From Ligilactobacillus sp. WC1T17 (GTDB lineage Bacteria; Bacillota; Bacilli; Lactobacillales; Lactobacillaceae), in the NCBI GenBank assembly GCA_900110005.1, contig FOCC01000009.1, forward strand, positions 1-64,000: a stretch of 64,000 bases of DNA, given 5' to 3'. Under the pieces are notes generated by a model. It had not been told where the DNA came from and did no database searches. It saw only the letters and a program-made list of their open reading frames with translations. The position numbers were made by a program, and so were the translations under genes. Of the stretch, positions 8,829 to 18,089 are shown piece after piece; position 1 is the first letter of the stretch, and the number at the start of each line of letters is the position of its first letter.

Positions 8829-9773
8829 ATGACAACACTAGCTGATGTTGCTAATGAAGCCAATGTGTCGAAGATGACCGTTTCGCGGGTGATTAACCAC
8901 CCGGATCAGGTGACTGATGAATTAAAGGCTTTAGTCTTTCAAGCGATGCAAAAGCTCAATTACCGGCCAAATATCGCAGCTAAAGCCTTAGCTAGCAATA
9001 AAACGCAGGTCATAAAACTTTTTATCCTGGAGGAAATGTCAAATGTTGAGCCCCACTATATGAATCTGATGATTGGTTTGTCACGGGCTTTGAGTCAAAA
9101 ACAGTACTCCTTGCAACTGATGACTAATAAAAATTTTGATATCGGCGGCTGTGACGGATATGTTATTACTGGAATGCGTGACAAGGATTATGAATGGATT
9201 GGCCGGTTGGAAAAGCCGGTCGTTTTGTATGGCGAAAATAATTACGGCTACGATTTTGTAGATATTAACAACCAAGCAGGCGGAGAATTAGCGACAAATT
9301 ACGCTCTTTCCTGTGGATATCAGCGGATTGTTTTTGTCGGAATTAATCTACGTGAGCCTTTTGAATATTCCAGGGAACGCGGCTATTTAAAGGTGATGCA
9401 ACAGCATTTACTGGAACCTGAAATAGTCCGCATTAACAACCATTCACATACTAGTGAAGCTAAAATCAGTCAATTATGGGAGAAGTATCCTAAAAAGACG
9501 TTTTTTGTCTGTGCAAGTGACCGGCTAGCAGTGGGTGTGGAGCGCGCTATTCAAAATAAAGGCGGTAAAATTCCAGAAGATTATGGCGTGATTGGTTATG
9601 ATGGCGTCTTTTTAGACAAAGTTGCCTCCCCGCAACTTACGACCATTAAGCAGGATATTGTCAATTTAGGCGAAATTTGCGGAGAAATGCTGCTTAAAAA
9701 AATTTCCCAAAAAGGCCAAAAGCAGGGCTTTAAGTTAATTGAACCAACTTTGATTAAAAGAGGTACAACCTAG
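8829..9773 (+). CDS. malR: LacI-family regulator, maltose/maltodextrin type (MalR-like)
   Basis: A LacI-type regulator of 314 aa with an N-terminal helix-turn-helix (LADVANEANVSKMTVSRVIN) and an effector domain (CASDRLAVGVERAIQ, GVIGYDGVFLD). Start ATG 8829 is 8 nt behind AAAGGGG; the upstream in-frame codons lack a ribosome site. It immediately precedes the maltodextrin genes on the same strand, separated by its own terminator. It is the best candidate for the protein that binds the TGNAANCG-type sites at 747, 9879, 13502 and 17130 and the TTGTTAYCGATAACA palindromes at 9861 and 13484. The symbol rests on context. Confidence 0.75.
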   Translation: MTTLADVANEANVSKMTVSRVINHPDQVTDELKALVFQAMQKLNYRPNIAAKALASNKTQVIKLFILEEMSNVEPHYMNLMIGLSRALSQKQYSLQLMTNKNFDIGGCDGYVITGMRDKDYEWIGRLEKPVVLYGENNYGYDFVDINNQAGGELATNYALSCGYQRIVFVGINLREPFEYSRERGYLKVMQQHLLEPEIVRINNHSHTSEAKISQLWEKYPKKTFFVCASDRLAVGVERAIQNKGGKIPEDYGVIGYDGVFLDKVASPQLTTIKQDIVNLGEICGEMLLKKISQKGQKQGFKLIEPTLIKRGTT

Positions 9774-9778
9774 ATAAA

Positions 9779-9814
9779 AAATAAGCGGCGAGGATTTCCT
9801 TGCCGCTTATTTTA
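9779..9814 (+). terminator. Terminator after the malR-like gene
   Basis: AATAAGCGGCgAGG pairs with CCTtGCCGCTTATT; T-rich tail. Confidence 0.8.
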
Positions 9815-9860
9815 GGTTGAATATTAATGACTTTAGTTGCAGGATGATTGATGATGCGAT

Positions 9861-9916
9861 TTGTTATCGATAACATTATGAAACCGCTTGCGTTGAAAGC
9901 AAATTGAAGCTACACT
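9861..9916 (+). promoter_or_regulatory. Promoter and two operators before the alpha-glucosidase gene
   Basis: Palindrome TTGTTATCGATAACA (9861-9875), then the cre-like TGAAACCGCTTGCG (9879-9892). A possible promoter is TTGCGT (9888-9893), 17-nt spacer, TACACT (9911-9916), so the second site overlaps the -35 box. The same two motifs precede malE. Confidence 0.55.
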
Positions 9917-9954
9917 CATAATTGAATGAAAAACGATTAAGGGGGCCGACTGCT

Positions 9955-11634
9955 GTGGGAATTAAAAAATATCAAGATCGGATTATTTATCAGGTGTATC
10001 CCAAAAGCTTTAAAGACGCAAATGGAGATGGTATCGGCGATTTACGCGGTGTCATCAGCAAATTAGACTATTTAAAAGATCTCGGTATCAATACTTTATG
10101 GCTTAATCCAATTTTTGTATCACCTCAAGTTGATAATGGTTATGATGTTTCAAATTATTATGCGTTAGATGAGAAAATGGGGACTTTACGTGACTTTGAT
10201 GAATTAGTTAAAAACGCACATAAATTAGGAATTGATGTGATTTTAGATTTTGTGGTCAATCATACATCAGATCAACATCCATGGTTTAAAGATGCTTTAG
10301 CAAATCCCGATAGTCTATACCGTGATTACTATATTTGGCAAAAAGGGCGTCACGATGCTTTGCCAAATAACTGGGGTTCTTTTTTTGGTGGCAGTGTTTG
10401 GGAAAAAGATCCCCAAGATGAGGATAGTTATTACTTCCATTTATTTGACAAAAGGATGCCGGATTTGAATTGGAGAAATCCTGAAGTGCGGAGGTCCATG
10501 ATTGACATTGCCAAGTTTTGGATTGATCATGGCGTTGACGGCTTTCGTTTAGATGCCTTTATTCATATCGCTAAGGCTGATTTTGCACAAAATATGCCGT
10601 CACATGGCAAAAAAGGACCGCAAGTTGCGGAGATGTTCTTTGCTAATCTCCCGCTCGTTCAAACTTATTTGCATGAATTTATTCATAACTTGCGTGAGTA
10701 TAAAGCAGATCTCTTTATTTTGGGTGAAGCAGCTAGTGCTGATATTGATTTGGCAGTTGATTACACTGATCCGAAAAAAGAATTATGTGACACAGTGGTA
10801 ACTTTCCGTTATTTTGAAAATGACCAAAGCAAATTAAATCCAGCTTTGCCTGCCTTCGGTCAGCCTTTACCACTTCGAATCGATATCTTTAAAGATACGA
10901 TGGTTTCATGGCAAAAGAGGCTGCAAGGTATCAGCTATCCTACACTGTACTTAAATAATCACGATTTGCCACGAATTTTAACCAAGGTAGCTAAAAACAG
11001 TGCTCATAAAAAAGCTGCTGCCAAAATGTTGGCAACCTTGATGTATTTGCAACGGGGTTTAGCTTGTGTTTACTATGGTGAAGAAATCGGGATGGAGGCG
11101 GCCGTGCTCGACAAGATTGAAGATTTTGAAGACCAGCAGGCAACGGCTTTTTATCATGAAGCCTTGAAAGCAGGCCTTGCTAAAGAGGAAGCTTTAAAAA
11201 TGCTTTCTGAAAGTCACAAGATGGCTTCTAGAACGCCAATGCAGTGGAATCATGCTGAGTACTACGGCTTTTCAGCCACCAAACCATGGAAGTATGGTAA
11301 GGAAAATGGTGTCAATGTAGCGGACGAGCAAGCCGATCCTAGCAGTATTTTGAACTACTATCGGCAGGTTTTACACTTAAAGCAAAAGCCACTCTTTATT
11401 GAAGGAAACTTTGTTTTGGAAGATACCAGTGATGATTTGTATGTTTATACGCGCATGCTCAATGACAGTATAGCTTATATTATTTGCAATTTGTGCGATA
11501 AGACGGTCAAGTATCAGGTAAAGGGCAGCCTTTCTGATAAGCATATCGTCTTGCAAAATGGGAATCTTAGCCTGGATGAGGATAATGTCTTGACGCTAGC
11601 TCCATTTTCAAGTTTAGTTTTTATGACAGAATAG
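9955..11634 (+). CDS. GH13_31 alpha-glucosidase / oligo-1,6-glucosidase
   Basis: Cytoplasmic GH13 enzyme that hydrolyses terminal alpha-glucosidic bonds in maltodextrins or isomalto-oligosaccharides (MalL/DexB type). All catalytic residues are present counting from the GTG start: nucleophile Asp200 (GFRLDAF), acid/base Glu258 (LGEAAS), transition-state Asp337 (NNHDLPR). The N-terminal IYQVYPKSFKDANGDGIGDL is typical of the subfamily. GTG 9955 is preceded by AAGGGGG at 9 nt; the longer in-frame ATG at 9922 would put the ribosome site inside the gene. A 10-nt gap leads to the next GH13 gene, so both are one transcript. Confidence 0.88.
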   Translation: MGIKKYQDRIIYQVYPKSFKDANGDGIGDLRGVISKLDYLKDLGINTLWLNPIFVSPQVDNGYDVSNYYALDEKMGTLRDFDELVKNAHKLGIDVILDFVVNHTSDQHPWFKDALANPDSLYRDYYIWQKGRHDALPNNWGSFFGGSVWEKDPQDEDSYYFHLFDKRMPDLNWRNPEVRRSMIDIAKFWIDHGVDGFRLDAFIHIAKADFAQNMPSHGKKGPQVAEMFFANLPLVQTYLHEFIHNLREYKADLFILGEAASADIDLAVDYTDPKKELCDTVVTFRYFENDQSKLNPALPAFGQPLPLRIDIFKDTMVSWQKRLQGISYPTLYLNNHDLPRILTKVAKNSAHKKAAAKMLATLMYLQRGLACVYYGEEIGMEAAVLDKIEDFEDQQATAFYHEALKAGLAKEEALKMLSESHKMASRTPMQWNHAEYYGFSATKPWKYGKENGVNVADEQADPSSILNYYRQVLHLKQKPLFIEGNFVLEDTSDDLYVYTRMLNDSIAYIICNLCDKTVKYQVKGSLSDKHIVLQNGNLSLDEDNVLTLAPFSSLVFMTE

Positions 11635-11644
11635 GGGGATTTAG

Positions 11645-13408
11645 ATGGAAATTTCAGCACTCTATCATCGTCCAGATAGCGAAATGGCTTACCTTAAGAC
11701 CAAAGATGTCTTTCAGATTCGCCTGAAAACCAAAAAAGATGATGTAAAACAGGCTATTTTGCTCTACGGCGATCCTTATGGCAATAAAGTTAATGAGAAA
11801 GATGAAAGTACTTGGGAACATGACGAAATCGTCATGAAAAAATTATTTTCCAGCCGTTTCCATGATTTTTATCAGGCTGAAGTCGTGATGCCATTGCATC
11901 GTTTGCAATATGCCTTTCATTTGGTGGGGGCTGATGGTCAGGAAATTTTATATGATGACCGTAAAGTCATGTCATATTCAATTGCTAATATTGATAGGTT
12001 AGATTGTTTTCGTATGCCTTACTTGCATGAGGTTGACTGGATTAAGACGCCGGATTGGGTGAAACGCACGGTGTGGTATCAGATTTTCCCCGAAAGATTT
12101 GCCAATGGGGATAAAACTAATGACCCTCAAGGTACTCTGCCATGGGGCAGTGCAAATCCCACCCCAACGAACTTTTTTGGCGGTGATTTGAAGGGTATCT
12201 ATGACCATCTGGACTATCTTAAAAAATTGGGCGTGAATGGACTGTATCTGTGCCCTATTTTTAAAGCAAGTTCCAACCACAAATATGATACGATTGATTA
12301 TTTTGAAGTCGACCCTGCTTTTGGTGATAAGACGATTTTAAAAAAATTGATTGATAAAGCACATGCTATGGGGATGCGTGTCATGTTTGACGCTGTTTTC
12401 AATCATATGGGCGATTTTTCGATGCAATGGCAGGATGTTAAAGAAAAAGGTGCGCAGTCGCGCTTTGCAAAATGGTTTCATATTAACCAATTCCCTGTCT
12501 CATATAAAGAGACCGCTAACGCAGAGCATGCAACAGATTTGACCTATGAAGTCTTTGCTACGACCCCGCATATGCCTAAAATTGATACCAGTAACGCAGA
12601 AGCCAAGGAATATCTGCTGGAAATTGCCGAATACTGGATTAAAGAATTTGACATTGACGCATGGCGTTTAGATGTTGCCAATGAAATTGACCATCATTTT
12701 TGGAAAGAATTTTACCGGCGCACGCATGCTTTGAAAGCTGACTTTTATGTGGTTGGTGAAGTTTGGCATAGTGCCCAGCCGTGGCTTTCCCAGGAAGAAT
12801 TTGATGGCGCGATGAATTATCCGTTTACGGAAGCTATTACGCTACATTTCGTCAAAAATGCGATTTCTTTAAGCCAAATGCTTTCGATGCTTGAAGAGCA
12901 TTTGATGAAGTACCGTGATCAAACGAACCAAGTTATGTTAAATGCGATGGATACGCATGATACGGCGCGTTTGCTGACTTTATGCCATGGTGACAAGGAT
13001 TTACAAAAGCAGACGCTGGCCTTCATGTTTATGCTGCCAGGGACTCCTTGCATCTATTATGGAACGGAAGTCGGATTAGATGGCGGTTATGATCCAGGCT
13101 GCCGCAAGTGTATGATTTGGGATGAAACAAGACAAGACCGACAGATGCTTAAATTTATGCAACAATTGATTCATTTGCGGTTGGATGAGACTGCAGCCTT
13201 GTCTTTTGGAACACTTGAATTTGTACATGCTGATGATAAAAAAGATTGCTTTGAAGTGATTCGAACTTGGGGGCCAAAGAAGTTGCACGCTTGGTTCAAT
13301 TTGGGTCAAGAACCGCTGACTTTTGCAAGCTCAGGTAACATTTTAATGTCACAGTGTGTGAGTGGCAAAACAATTGAACACCGTGGCTTTGTGATTACAC
13401 AGGAATAA
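11645..13408 (+). CDS. GH13_20 neopullulanase / cyclomaltodextrinase / maltogenic amylase
   Basis: Intracellular GH13 enzyme that opens cyclodextrins and cuts maltodextrins or pullulan. An N-terminal immunoglobulin-like domain (about 1-125, with the subfamily signature SALYHRPDSEMAYL) precedes the catalytic barrel. Catalytic residues are intact: Asp343 (AWRLDVANE), Glu372 (VVGEVWH), Asp439 (DTHDTAR); region I reads DAVFNH. No signal peptide. It follows the GH13_31 gene by 10 nt and is followed by a terminator. A close paralogue at 18090 has the same domain layout but has lost all three catalytic residues. Confidence 0.9.
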   Translation: MEISALYHRPDSEMAYLKTKDVFQIRLKTKKDDVKQAILLYGDPYGNKVNEKDESTWEHDEIVMKKLFSSRFHDFYQAEVVMPLHRLQYAFHLVGADGQEILYDDRKVMSYSIANIDRLDCFRMPYLHEVDWIKTPDWVKRTVWYQIFPERFANGDKTNDPQGTLPWGSANPTPTNFFGGDLKGIYDHLDYLKKLGVNGLYLCPIFKASSNHKYDTIDYFEVDPAFGDKTILKKLIDKAHAMGMRVMFDAVFNHMGDFSMQWQDVKEKGAQSRFAKWFHINQFPVSYKETANAEHATDLTYEVFATTPHMPKIDTSNAEAKEYLLEIAEYWIKEFDIDAWRLDVANEIDHHFWKEFYRRTHALKADFYVVGEVWHSAQPWLSQEEFDGAMNYPFTEAITLHFVKNAISLSQMLSMLEEHLMKYRDQTNQVMLNAMDTHDTARLLTLCHGDKDLQKQTLAFMFMLPGTPCIYYGTEVGLDGGYDPGCRKCMIWDETRQDRQMLKFMQQLIHLRLDETAALSFGTLEFVHADDKKDCFEVIRTWGPKKLHAWFNLGQEPLTFASSGNILMSQCVSGKTIEHRGFVITQE

Positions 13409-13412
13409 TATG

Positions 13413-13445
13413 GGCTGGGAAGACGTGATTTTCCCAGCTTTTTTT
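13413..13445 (+). terminator. Terminator after the GH13_20 gene
   Basis: GCTGGGAA / TTCCCAGC stem with an eight-T tail. Confidence 0.85.
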
Positions 13446-13469
13446 GTTGTAAAAAGGGTTAATCTTTTA

Positions 13470-13539
13470 TGAAAACGGTAAACTTGTTACCGATAACAAT
13501 TTGTAATCGGTTGCATAACTTTTTTAAATGCAACATAAT
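13470..13539 (+). promoter_or_regulatory. malE promoter with operator cluster
   Basis: In order: TGAAAACGGTAAAC (13470-13483), palindrome TTGTTACCGATAACAA (13484-13499), cre-like TGTAATCGGTTGCA (13502-13515), then TTGCAT (13511-13516), 17-nt spacer and CATAAT (13534-13539). The -35 box again overlaps the operator, as upstream of the glucosidase gene. Confidence 0.6.
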
Positions 13540-13580
13540 TAGAGTTGTAAGAAAACGAATTACCTAGAGGGGGATTTACT

Positions 13581-14831
13581 ATGAACAAATATGTGAAAAA
13601 TGCTGGTGTCGTGGCAGCCGTTTTGGGAGCAACATTTTCGTTAGCAGCTTGCGGAAATAAGAGCAGCGATTCAGCTTCTGCCAAGAAGACCATCACTATT
13701 TCGGTTGATAAAGGTTATAAGAATTATATCAACGATATCAAGGGCAAGTTTGAAAAGGATAACAACGTCAAGGTTGTCGTTAAGACCAAGGATGCACTTT
13801 CAACCTTGGATGCTTTGAAACTTGATGGGCCTGCCGGCAAAGCACCAGATGTTATGATGGCGCCATTTGACCGGGTTGGGGTGTTAGGCAAGCAGGGTCA
13901 ATTAGCCAATGTTAAATTAGTTTCAGGACGTTATGATTCAAACGCTAAGAAGTTAGTTACCTTGAATGGCAAACAATATGGTGAACCGGCGGTTATTGAA
14001 ACCTTGGTTGCTTACTACAACAAAGATTTGATTTCACAAGCACCAAAGACCTTCAAGGATTTGGAAGCTATCTCAAAGGACAGCAAGTATGCTTATGCTA
14101 ACGATAAGACAAAAAATGTCGGCTTCTTATGCCAATGGACGAATTTCTACAATGCCTACGGTTTAATTAAGGGTTATGGCGGCTATGTCTTTGGGAGTAA
14201 TAACACCAACCCTAAAAAGATTGGCTTAAACAATGCTGGTGCGGTTGAAGGGTTGACTTATATCACCAATTGGTTTACTAAGGTTTGGCCAAAAGGGATG
14301 CAATCAACGACATCAAACGAAAACTTTATCACTGACCAATTTACGTCCGGTAAAACAGCAGTTGTTATTGATGGACCATGGATGGCAGCAACTTACAAAA
14401 AGGCTAAGGTCAATTACGGGGTATCGACCATTCCAACTTTAGATAACGGCAAGAAATATCAAGCCTTTGGCGGTGGCAAAGCTTGGGTTATTTCCAAGTA
14501 CACCAAAAATAAAGCATTGAGTCAAAAATTCATCGACTATTTGACAAATGACAAGAATCAAGAAAAATTCTACAAAGATATCCAAGAAATTCCGGCTAAC
14601 AGCAATGCCCGCAAGTATGTCGTCAAGCACGGGACCGAATTATCCAAGGCGGTTATCAATCAGTTCGAAGATGCGGAACCAATGCCTAACTTGCCAGAAA
14701 TGGCCGAAGTTTGGACCGGGGCTGAAAACTTGGTTGTCAATGCCGCTTCCGGTAAGCAGACACCAAAGCAAGCAGCTGATGCCGCTGTTAAGCAAATCAA
14801 ACAATCCATTGAACAAAAATATAAGGACTAA
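13581..14831 (+). CDS. malE: Maltose/maltodextrin ABC transporter substrate-binding lipoprotein
   Basis: Extracellular sugar-binding lipoprotein of 416 aa. A lipoprotein signal peptide ends in the lipobox LAAC (Cys about residue 25), followed by a Ser/Lys-rich linker and a family-1 solute-binding domain (AFGGGKAWVISKYT, NLPEMAEVWTGAENLV). Ribosome site AGAGGGGGA. First gene of malE-malF-malG; gaps of 46 and 10 nt mark an operon. Substrate assignment rests on the maltodextrin hydrolases on both sides and on the MalF and MalG partners. Confidence 0.88.
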   Translation: MNKYVKNAGVVAAVLGATFSLAACGNKSSDSASAKKTITISVDKGYKNYINDIKGKFEKDNNVKVVVKTKDALSTLDALKLDGPAGKAPDVMMAPFDRVGVLGKQGQLANVKLVSGRYDSNAKKLVTLNGKQYGEPAVIETLVAYYNKDLISQAPKTFKDLEAISKDSKYAYANDKTKNVGFLCQWTNFYNAYGLIKGYGGYVFGSNNTNPKKIGLNNAGAVEGLTYITNWFTKVWPKGMQSTTSNENFITDQFTSGKTAVVIDGPWMAATYKKAKVNYGVSTIPTLDNGKKYQAFGGGKAWVISKYTKNKALSQKFIDYLTNDKNQEKFYKDIQEIPANSNARKYVVKHGTELSKAVINQFEDAEPMPNLPEMAEVWTGAENLVVNAASGKQTPKQAADAAVKQIKQSIEQKYKD

Positions 14832-14877
14832 GATCAGGGTATTTTAGTTTAAAAATAGGCATAAAGGAGGAGTTAAT

Positions 14878-16161
14878 GTGGAGAAGCTAGATCCTAAAAA
14901 AAATATGTGGCTGTCGCTTTTGCCGGGTTTGGGGCAATTTAAAAATGGACAAAAAGCTAAAGGCTGCATCTTTTTAGGCATTTTCTTATTATTTGTAATC
15001 GAAATGATTGTTTTTGGTGCTGGTGCGCTAAAGGGTTTAGTAACTTTAGGCACGGTGGCTGGCCGCGATCATTCCATGTTTTTGATGGTTAGAGGGACCT
15101 TACAAGTCTTGCTGACAGTGATTTTTGTGATTTTTTACGGGGCCAACCTGCTGGATGCCAAGCATACGGCTGAAAAAATCAATCAAGGAAAGGATATTCC
15201 AAAGACTTTTAAAGAATTGGGTCAATCGATTGTTGAAGGAGGCTTTCCTTACCTGCTGACTTTTCCAGCTTATATTTTGATGATTTTTACCATCATTTTA
15301 CCTGTCTTTGTGACCTTGCTGATGGCTTTCACCAATTATGATTTCAACCACATTCCGCCGGCTTCATTGATTTCCTGGATAGGCCTTCAAAATTTCCATG
15401 ATATGTTCATGCTGAGCTCTTACCGGGCAACGTTTAATGCGGTCTTTGGCTGGACAGTCATTTGGACTTTATGTGCTTCAACTTTGCAGATTGTCTTAGG
15501 GGTCTTTACTGCTGTGGTAGCTAATCAAGATTTTATTAAAGGTAAGAAAATCTTTGGGATTATCTTTCTTTTGCCATGGGCGGTACCGGCTTTTGTGACG
15601 ATAATGAGTTTTTCAAATATCTTCAATGATTCAGCCGGTGCCATCAATGTCCAGGTGATTCCATTCTTGAATCATTTCTTGCCGGTTAACATACCTCAAA
15701 TCAGCTGGATGACCGATCCGTTTTGGACTAAAGTGGCTTTGATCATGATTCAAGGCTGGCTGGGCTTCCCATATATTTACGTTTTGGTAACCGGTATTTT
15801 GCAGTCTATTTCGCAAGATTTATATGAAGCAGCAACAATTGACGGAGCTACTTCCCTGCAAAAATTCAACCACATTACCTTACCGGCGATTTTAGGGGTA
15901 GCAGCACCAACCTTTGTGACGCAATACACCTTCAACTTCAACAACTTCTCTATCATTTACCTCTTCAATAACGGGGGTCCCGGAGATGTTGGCGGCGGGG
16001 CCGGTAATTCAGATATCCTCATTTCATGGATTTATAAGCTGACAACCGGGACAACGCCGCAATATGGGTTAGCTTCGGCGGTAACCTTGATTATTTCGGC
16101 AATTGTGATTTGTGTTTCTTTGGCCGTCTTTAAGAAGACACGTGCTTTTGAGATGGATTAG
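14878..16161 (+). CDS. malF: Maltodextrin ABC transporter permease MalF
   Basis: Inner-membrane permease of 427 aa. The N-terminal extension has a cytosolic KNGQKAKG stretch and three hydrophobic segments before the core six-helix MetI-type domain. The ATPase-docking EAA loop is visible as [20 protein letters not shown] near the C-terminus. GTG start with AAAGGAGGAG in front. Translationally close to malG (10-nt gap). No ATP-binding subunit gene is present in the cluster. Confidence 0.88.
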   Translation: MEKLDPKKNMWLSLLPGLGQFKNGQKAKGCIFLGIFLLFVIEMIVFGAGALKGLVTLGTVAGRDHSMFLMVRGTLQVLLTVIFVIFYGANLLDAKHTAEKINQGKDIPKTFKELGQSIVEGGFPYLLTFPAYILMIFTIILPVFVTLLMAFTNYDFNHIPPASLISWIGLQNFHDMFMLSSYRATFNAVFGWTVIWTLCASTLQIVLGVFTAVVANQDFIKGKKIFGIIFLLPWAVPAFVTIMSFSNIFNDSAGAINVQVIPFLNHFLPVNIPQISWMTDPFWTKVALIMIQGWLGFPYIYVLVTGILQSISQDLYEAATIDGATSLQKFNHITLPAILGVAAPTFVTQYTFNFNNFSIIYLFNNGGPGDVGGGAGNSDILISWIYKLTTGTTPQYGLASAVTLIISAIVICVSLAVFKKTRAFEMD

Positions 16162-16171
16162 GAGGGGTTTG

Positions 16172-17038
16172 ATGGCAGAACAAATCAAAATTAAAAAAGC
16201 CGGTTCGATTAAAAGAAGCCGCTTTTTGAAACATTTTTTGACCTATTTATATTTGGTCATTTTAGCGGTAATTATCATTTATCCACTCCTGATTACGACG
16301 ATGACGGCCTTTAAGCGCAGCGATGTGGTGGCCTTTACCTTAGATTTTTCAGGTCCATGGACTTTGAATAATTTCAAAGAATTATTTACCAATACCCTGT
16401 ATGGAACGTGGTATGGCAATACGTTGGTTATTTCCATTTTTACTATGATTATCCAGGTAGCTGTTATTACGCTGGCAGGCTACACTTATTCGCGGTATAA
16501 CTTTGTCGGCAAAAAATGGTCGTTAACCTTTTTCTTAGTTGTTCAAATGGTGCCGACGATGGCTGCTTTGACAGCATATTATGTCTTAGGAATGCTCTTA
16601 GGCGGGCTTGACCATGACTGGTTCTTGACTTTGATTTATATCGGCGGCGGGATTCCTATGAATACCTGGCTGATGAAAGGCTATTTTGATACAGTGCCGT
16701 ATGATTTTGATGAATCGGCTAAGTTAGACGGGGCCGGCAACTTCACGATTTTTTGGAAAATTGTGATGCCGCTGGTAAAACCAATGATTGCCGTGCAAGC
16801 TTTGTGGGCCTTTATGGGACCATTTGGCGATTACATGACAGCCCGCTACCTTCTGCGTGAAGAATCAAACTTGACGGTGGCGGTAGGATTGCAGGAATTT
16901 ATTTCCGATCCTAAAGACCAGCAGGTCGCCTTATTTGCGGCCGGGGCTATCTTAATTGCCTTACCAATTTGTGCCTTGTTCTTCTTCTTGCAAAGATATT
17001 TTGTTACAGGTTTAACCGCTGGTGGTGCCAAAGGGTAA
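16172..17038 (+). CDS. malG: Maltodextrin ABC transporter permease MalG
   Basis: Second permease subunit, 288 aa, with six predicted membrane helices and an EAA loop reading [21 protein letters not shown] take ATG 16172, which is directly behind GGAGGGGTTTG. An in-frame ATG at 16112 would overlap malF by 50 nt and has no ribosome site. Two hairpins follow the gene and probably end the malEFG transcript. Confidence 0.88.
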   Translation: MAEQIKIKKAGSIKRSRFLKHFLTYLYLVILAVIIIYPLLITTMTAFKRSDVVAFTLDFSGPWTLNNFKELFTNTLYGTWYGNTLVISIFTMIIQVAVITLAGYTYSRYNFVGKKWSLTFFLVVQMVPTMAALTAYYVLGMLLGGLDHDWFLTLIYIGGGIPMNTWLMKGYFDTVPYDFDESAKLDGAGNFTIFWKIVMPLVKPMIAVQALWAFMGPFGDYMTARYLLREESNLTVAVGLQEFISDPKDQQVALFAAGAILIALPICALFFFLQRYFVTGLTAGGAKG

Positions 17039-17041
17039 AGC

Positions 17042-17120
17042 TTGCCCCTAATGGTGTGCTTAGGGGCAATACAATAAAATAATTGCTAAGGGCCTAGCAG
17101 TATTTGCTAGGCTTATTTTG
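17042..17120 (+). terminator. Two hairpins ending the malEFG operon
   Basis: TTGCCCCTAA / TTAGGGGCAA (17042-17069) has a weak tail. CCTAGCA / TGCTAGG (17093-17111) is followed by CTTATTTT. Confidence 0.6.
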
Positions 17121-17129
17121 AAAAAACTC

Positions 17130-17157
17130 TGCAAACGGTTGCAAAATGTGTTATAAT
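17130..17157 (+). promoter_or_regulatory. Promoter and operator of the malA-like gene
   Basis: Near-perfect palindrome TGCAAACGGTTGCA (17130-17143) sits upstream of an extended -10 box, TGTTATAAT (TATAAT at 17152-17157). It matches the other maltodextrin operators. Confidence 0.55.
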
Positions 17158-17192
17158 TACAGTAACATCAGAAACGAAATGAGGTTGTAAAG

Positions 17193-17999
17193 ATGAATGA
17201 AAAATTTCCGGCCAGCTATTTTGCAGCCTGGGCTTCACCGAAAAAAATGTTTGCGAACCGTAAACAATTAAAATTGTGGCAAATGCTTTTTGTAGTAGTT
17301 TTTTTGTTTATGCTAATGTTGATACCGGTTCCATTATATTATCAACACCAGCAAAAAGTTGATCTTAACGCGTATATGCCGGTTGTCAAGCAGATGCTGT
17401 CCAATCAGCAATTAGACCGTATCGTGAAGAAGACGGACTTTTCTAATGACCAATATCATTTCCAAAAAAGTCAGGTTATTAAGCAAAAAAAAGGCCAGCT
17501 CATTGGGATTAATTTAACTAAAAAACAGGTTAATAAAGCCAAAGCAGCCGTCGTTTTGTGCGATAAATATTTCTATTTCAGGGAACAAGGTATCACCTAT
17601 AAACTGTACTATGCCAGCACTTTAACGCCTACCAGCGGTAAGTGGCAAGAGCAGCTGATTAAGACTTGGTACCTGCGTAATAAAGCACAAATTGCCTTTT
17701 CGATGATGGTTTTAGTGGGCAGCCTGTTTTTGATGACAGACCTGTTAATTTTAGGCGTGGGCAGCTTCTTCTTATGGCTAGGCAAGCATAGTCCAGCCAT
17801 AACCATTGATTCATTTAAGGAATCCTTGAATGTGATGTTAAACATCTTGGGACCAGCATCTTTTATCGCCTTTGCTTTAGGAACATTGCATTTTGATATG
17901 GCTTTGATGCTGATGATACAATCGCTTGCAGTCGTCATTTTATTCTTGGTTGTTTATGCAAAGACGCATTTTAACGATTATTATCTGGCAGAGCATTAG
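17193..17999 (+). CDS. malA: DUF1189 membrane protein, MalA-like
   Basis: Integral membrane protein of 268 aa of the DUF1189 family. A cytosolic N-terminus is followed by one hydrophobic segment (about 28-50), an extracellular or lumenal domain to about 165, and three more helices to the C-terminus. A DUF1189 gene (malA) accompanies maltodextrin operons in streptococci and lactobacilli; its biochemical role is not established. Here it has its own operator-bearing promoter right after malG, which supports a role in maltodextrin use. The symbol is by family and context. Confidence 0.65.
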   Translation: MNEKFPASYFAAWASPKKMFANRKQLKLWQMLFVVVFLFMLMLIPVPLYYQHQQKVDLNAYMPVVKQMLSNQQLDRIVKKTDFSNDQYHFQKSQVIKQKKGQLIGINLTKKQVNKAKAAVVLCDKYFYFREQGITYKLYYASTLTPTSGKWQEQLIKTWYLRNKAQIAFSMMVLVGSLFLMTDLLILGVGSFFLWLGKHSPAITIDSFKESLNVMLNILGPASFIAFALGTLHFDMALMLMIQSLAVVILFLVVYAKTHFNDYYLAEH

Positions 18000-18007
18000 A
18001 TAAATTT

Positions 18008-18034
18008 AAGGGGCTAAAAAGCCTCTTTTTTTTA
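18008..18034 (+). terminator. Terminator after the malA-like gene
   Basis: AGGGGCT / AGCCTCT stem followed by a run of T. Confidence 0.75.
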
Positions 18035-18089
18035 GTCTTAGGCGTTGAATACGCTATAATAGACTTGTAAATGAGGTGAGGTAAAGAAG

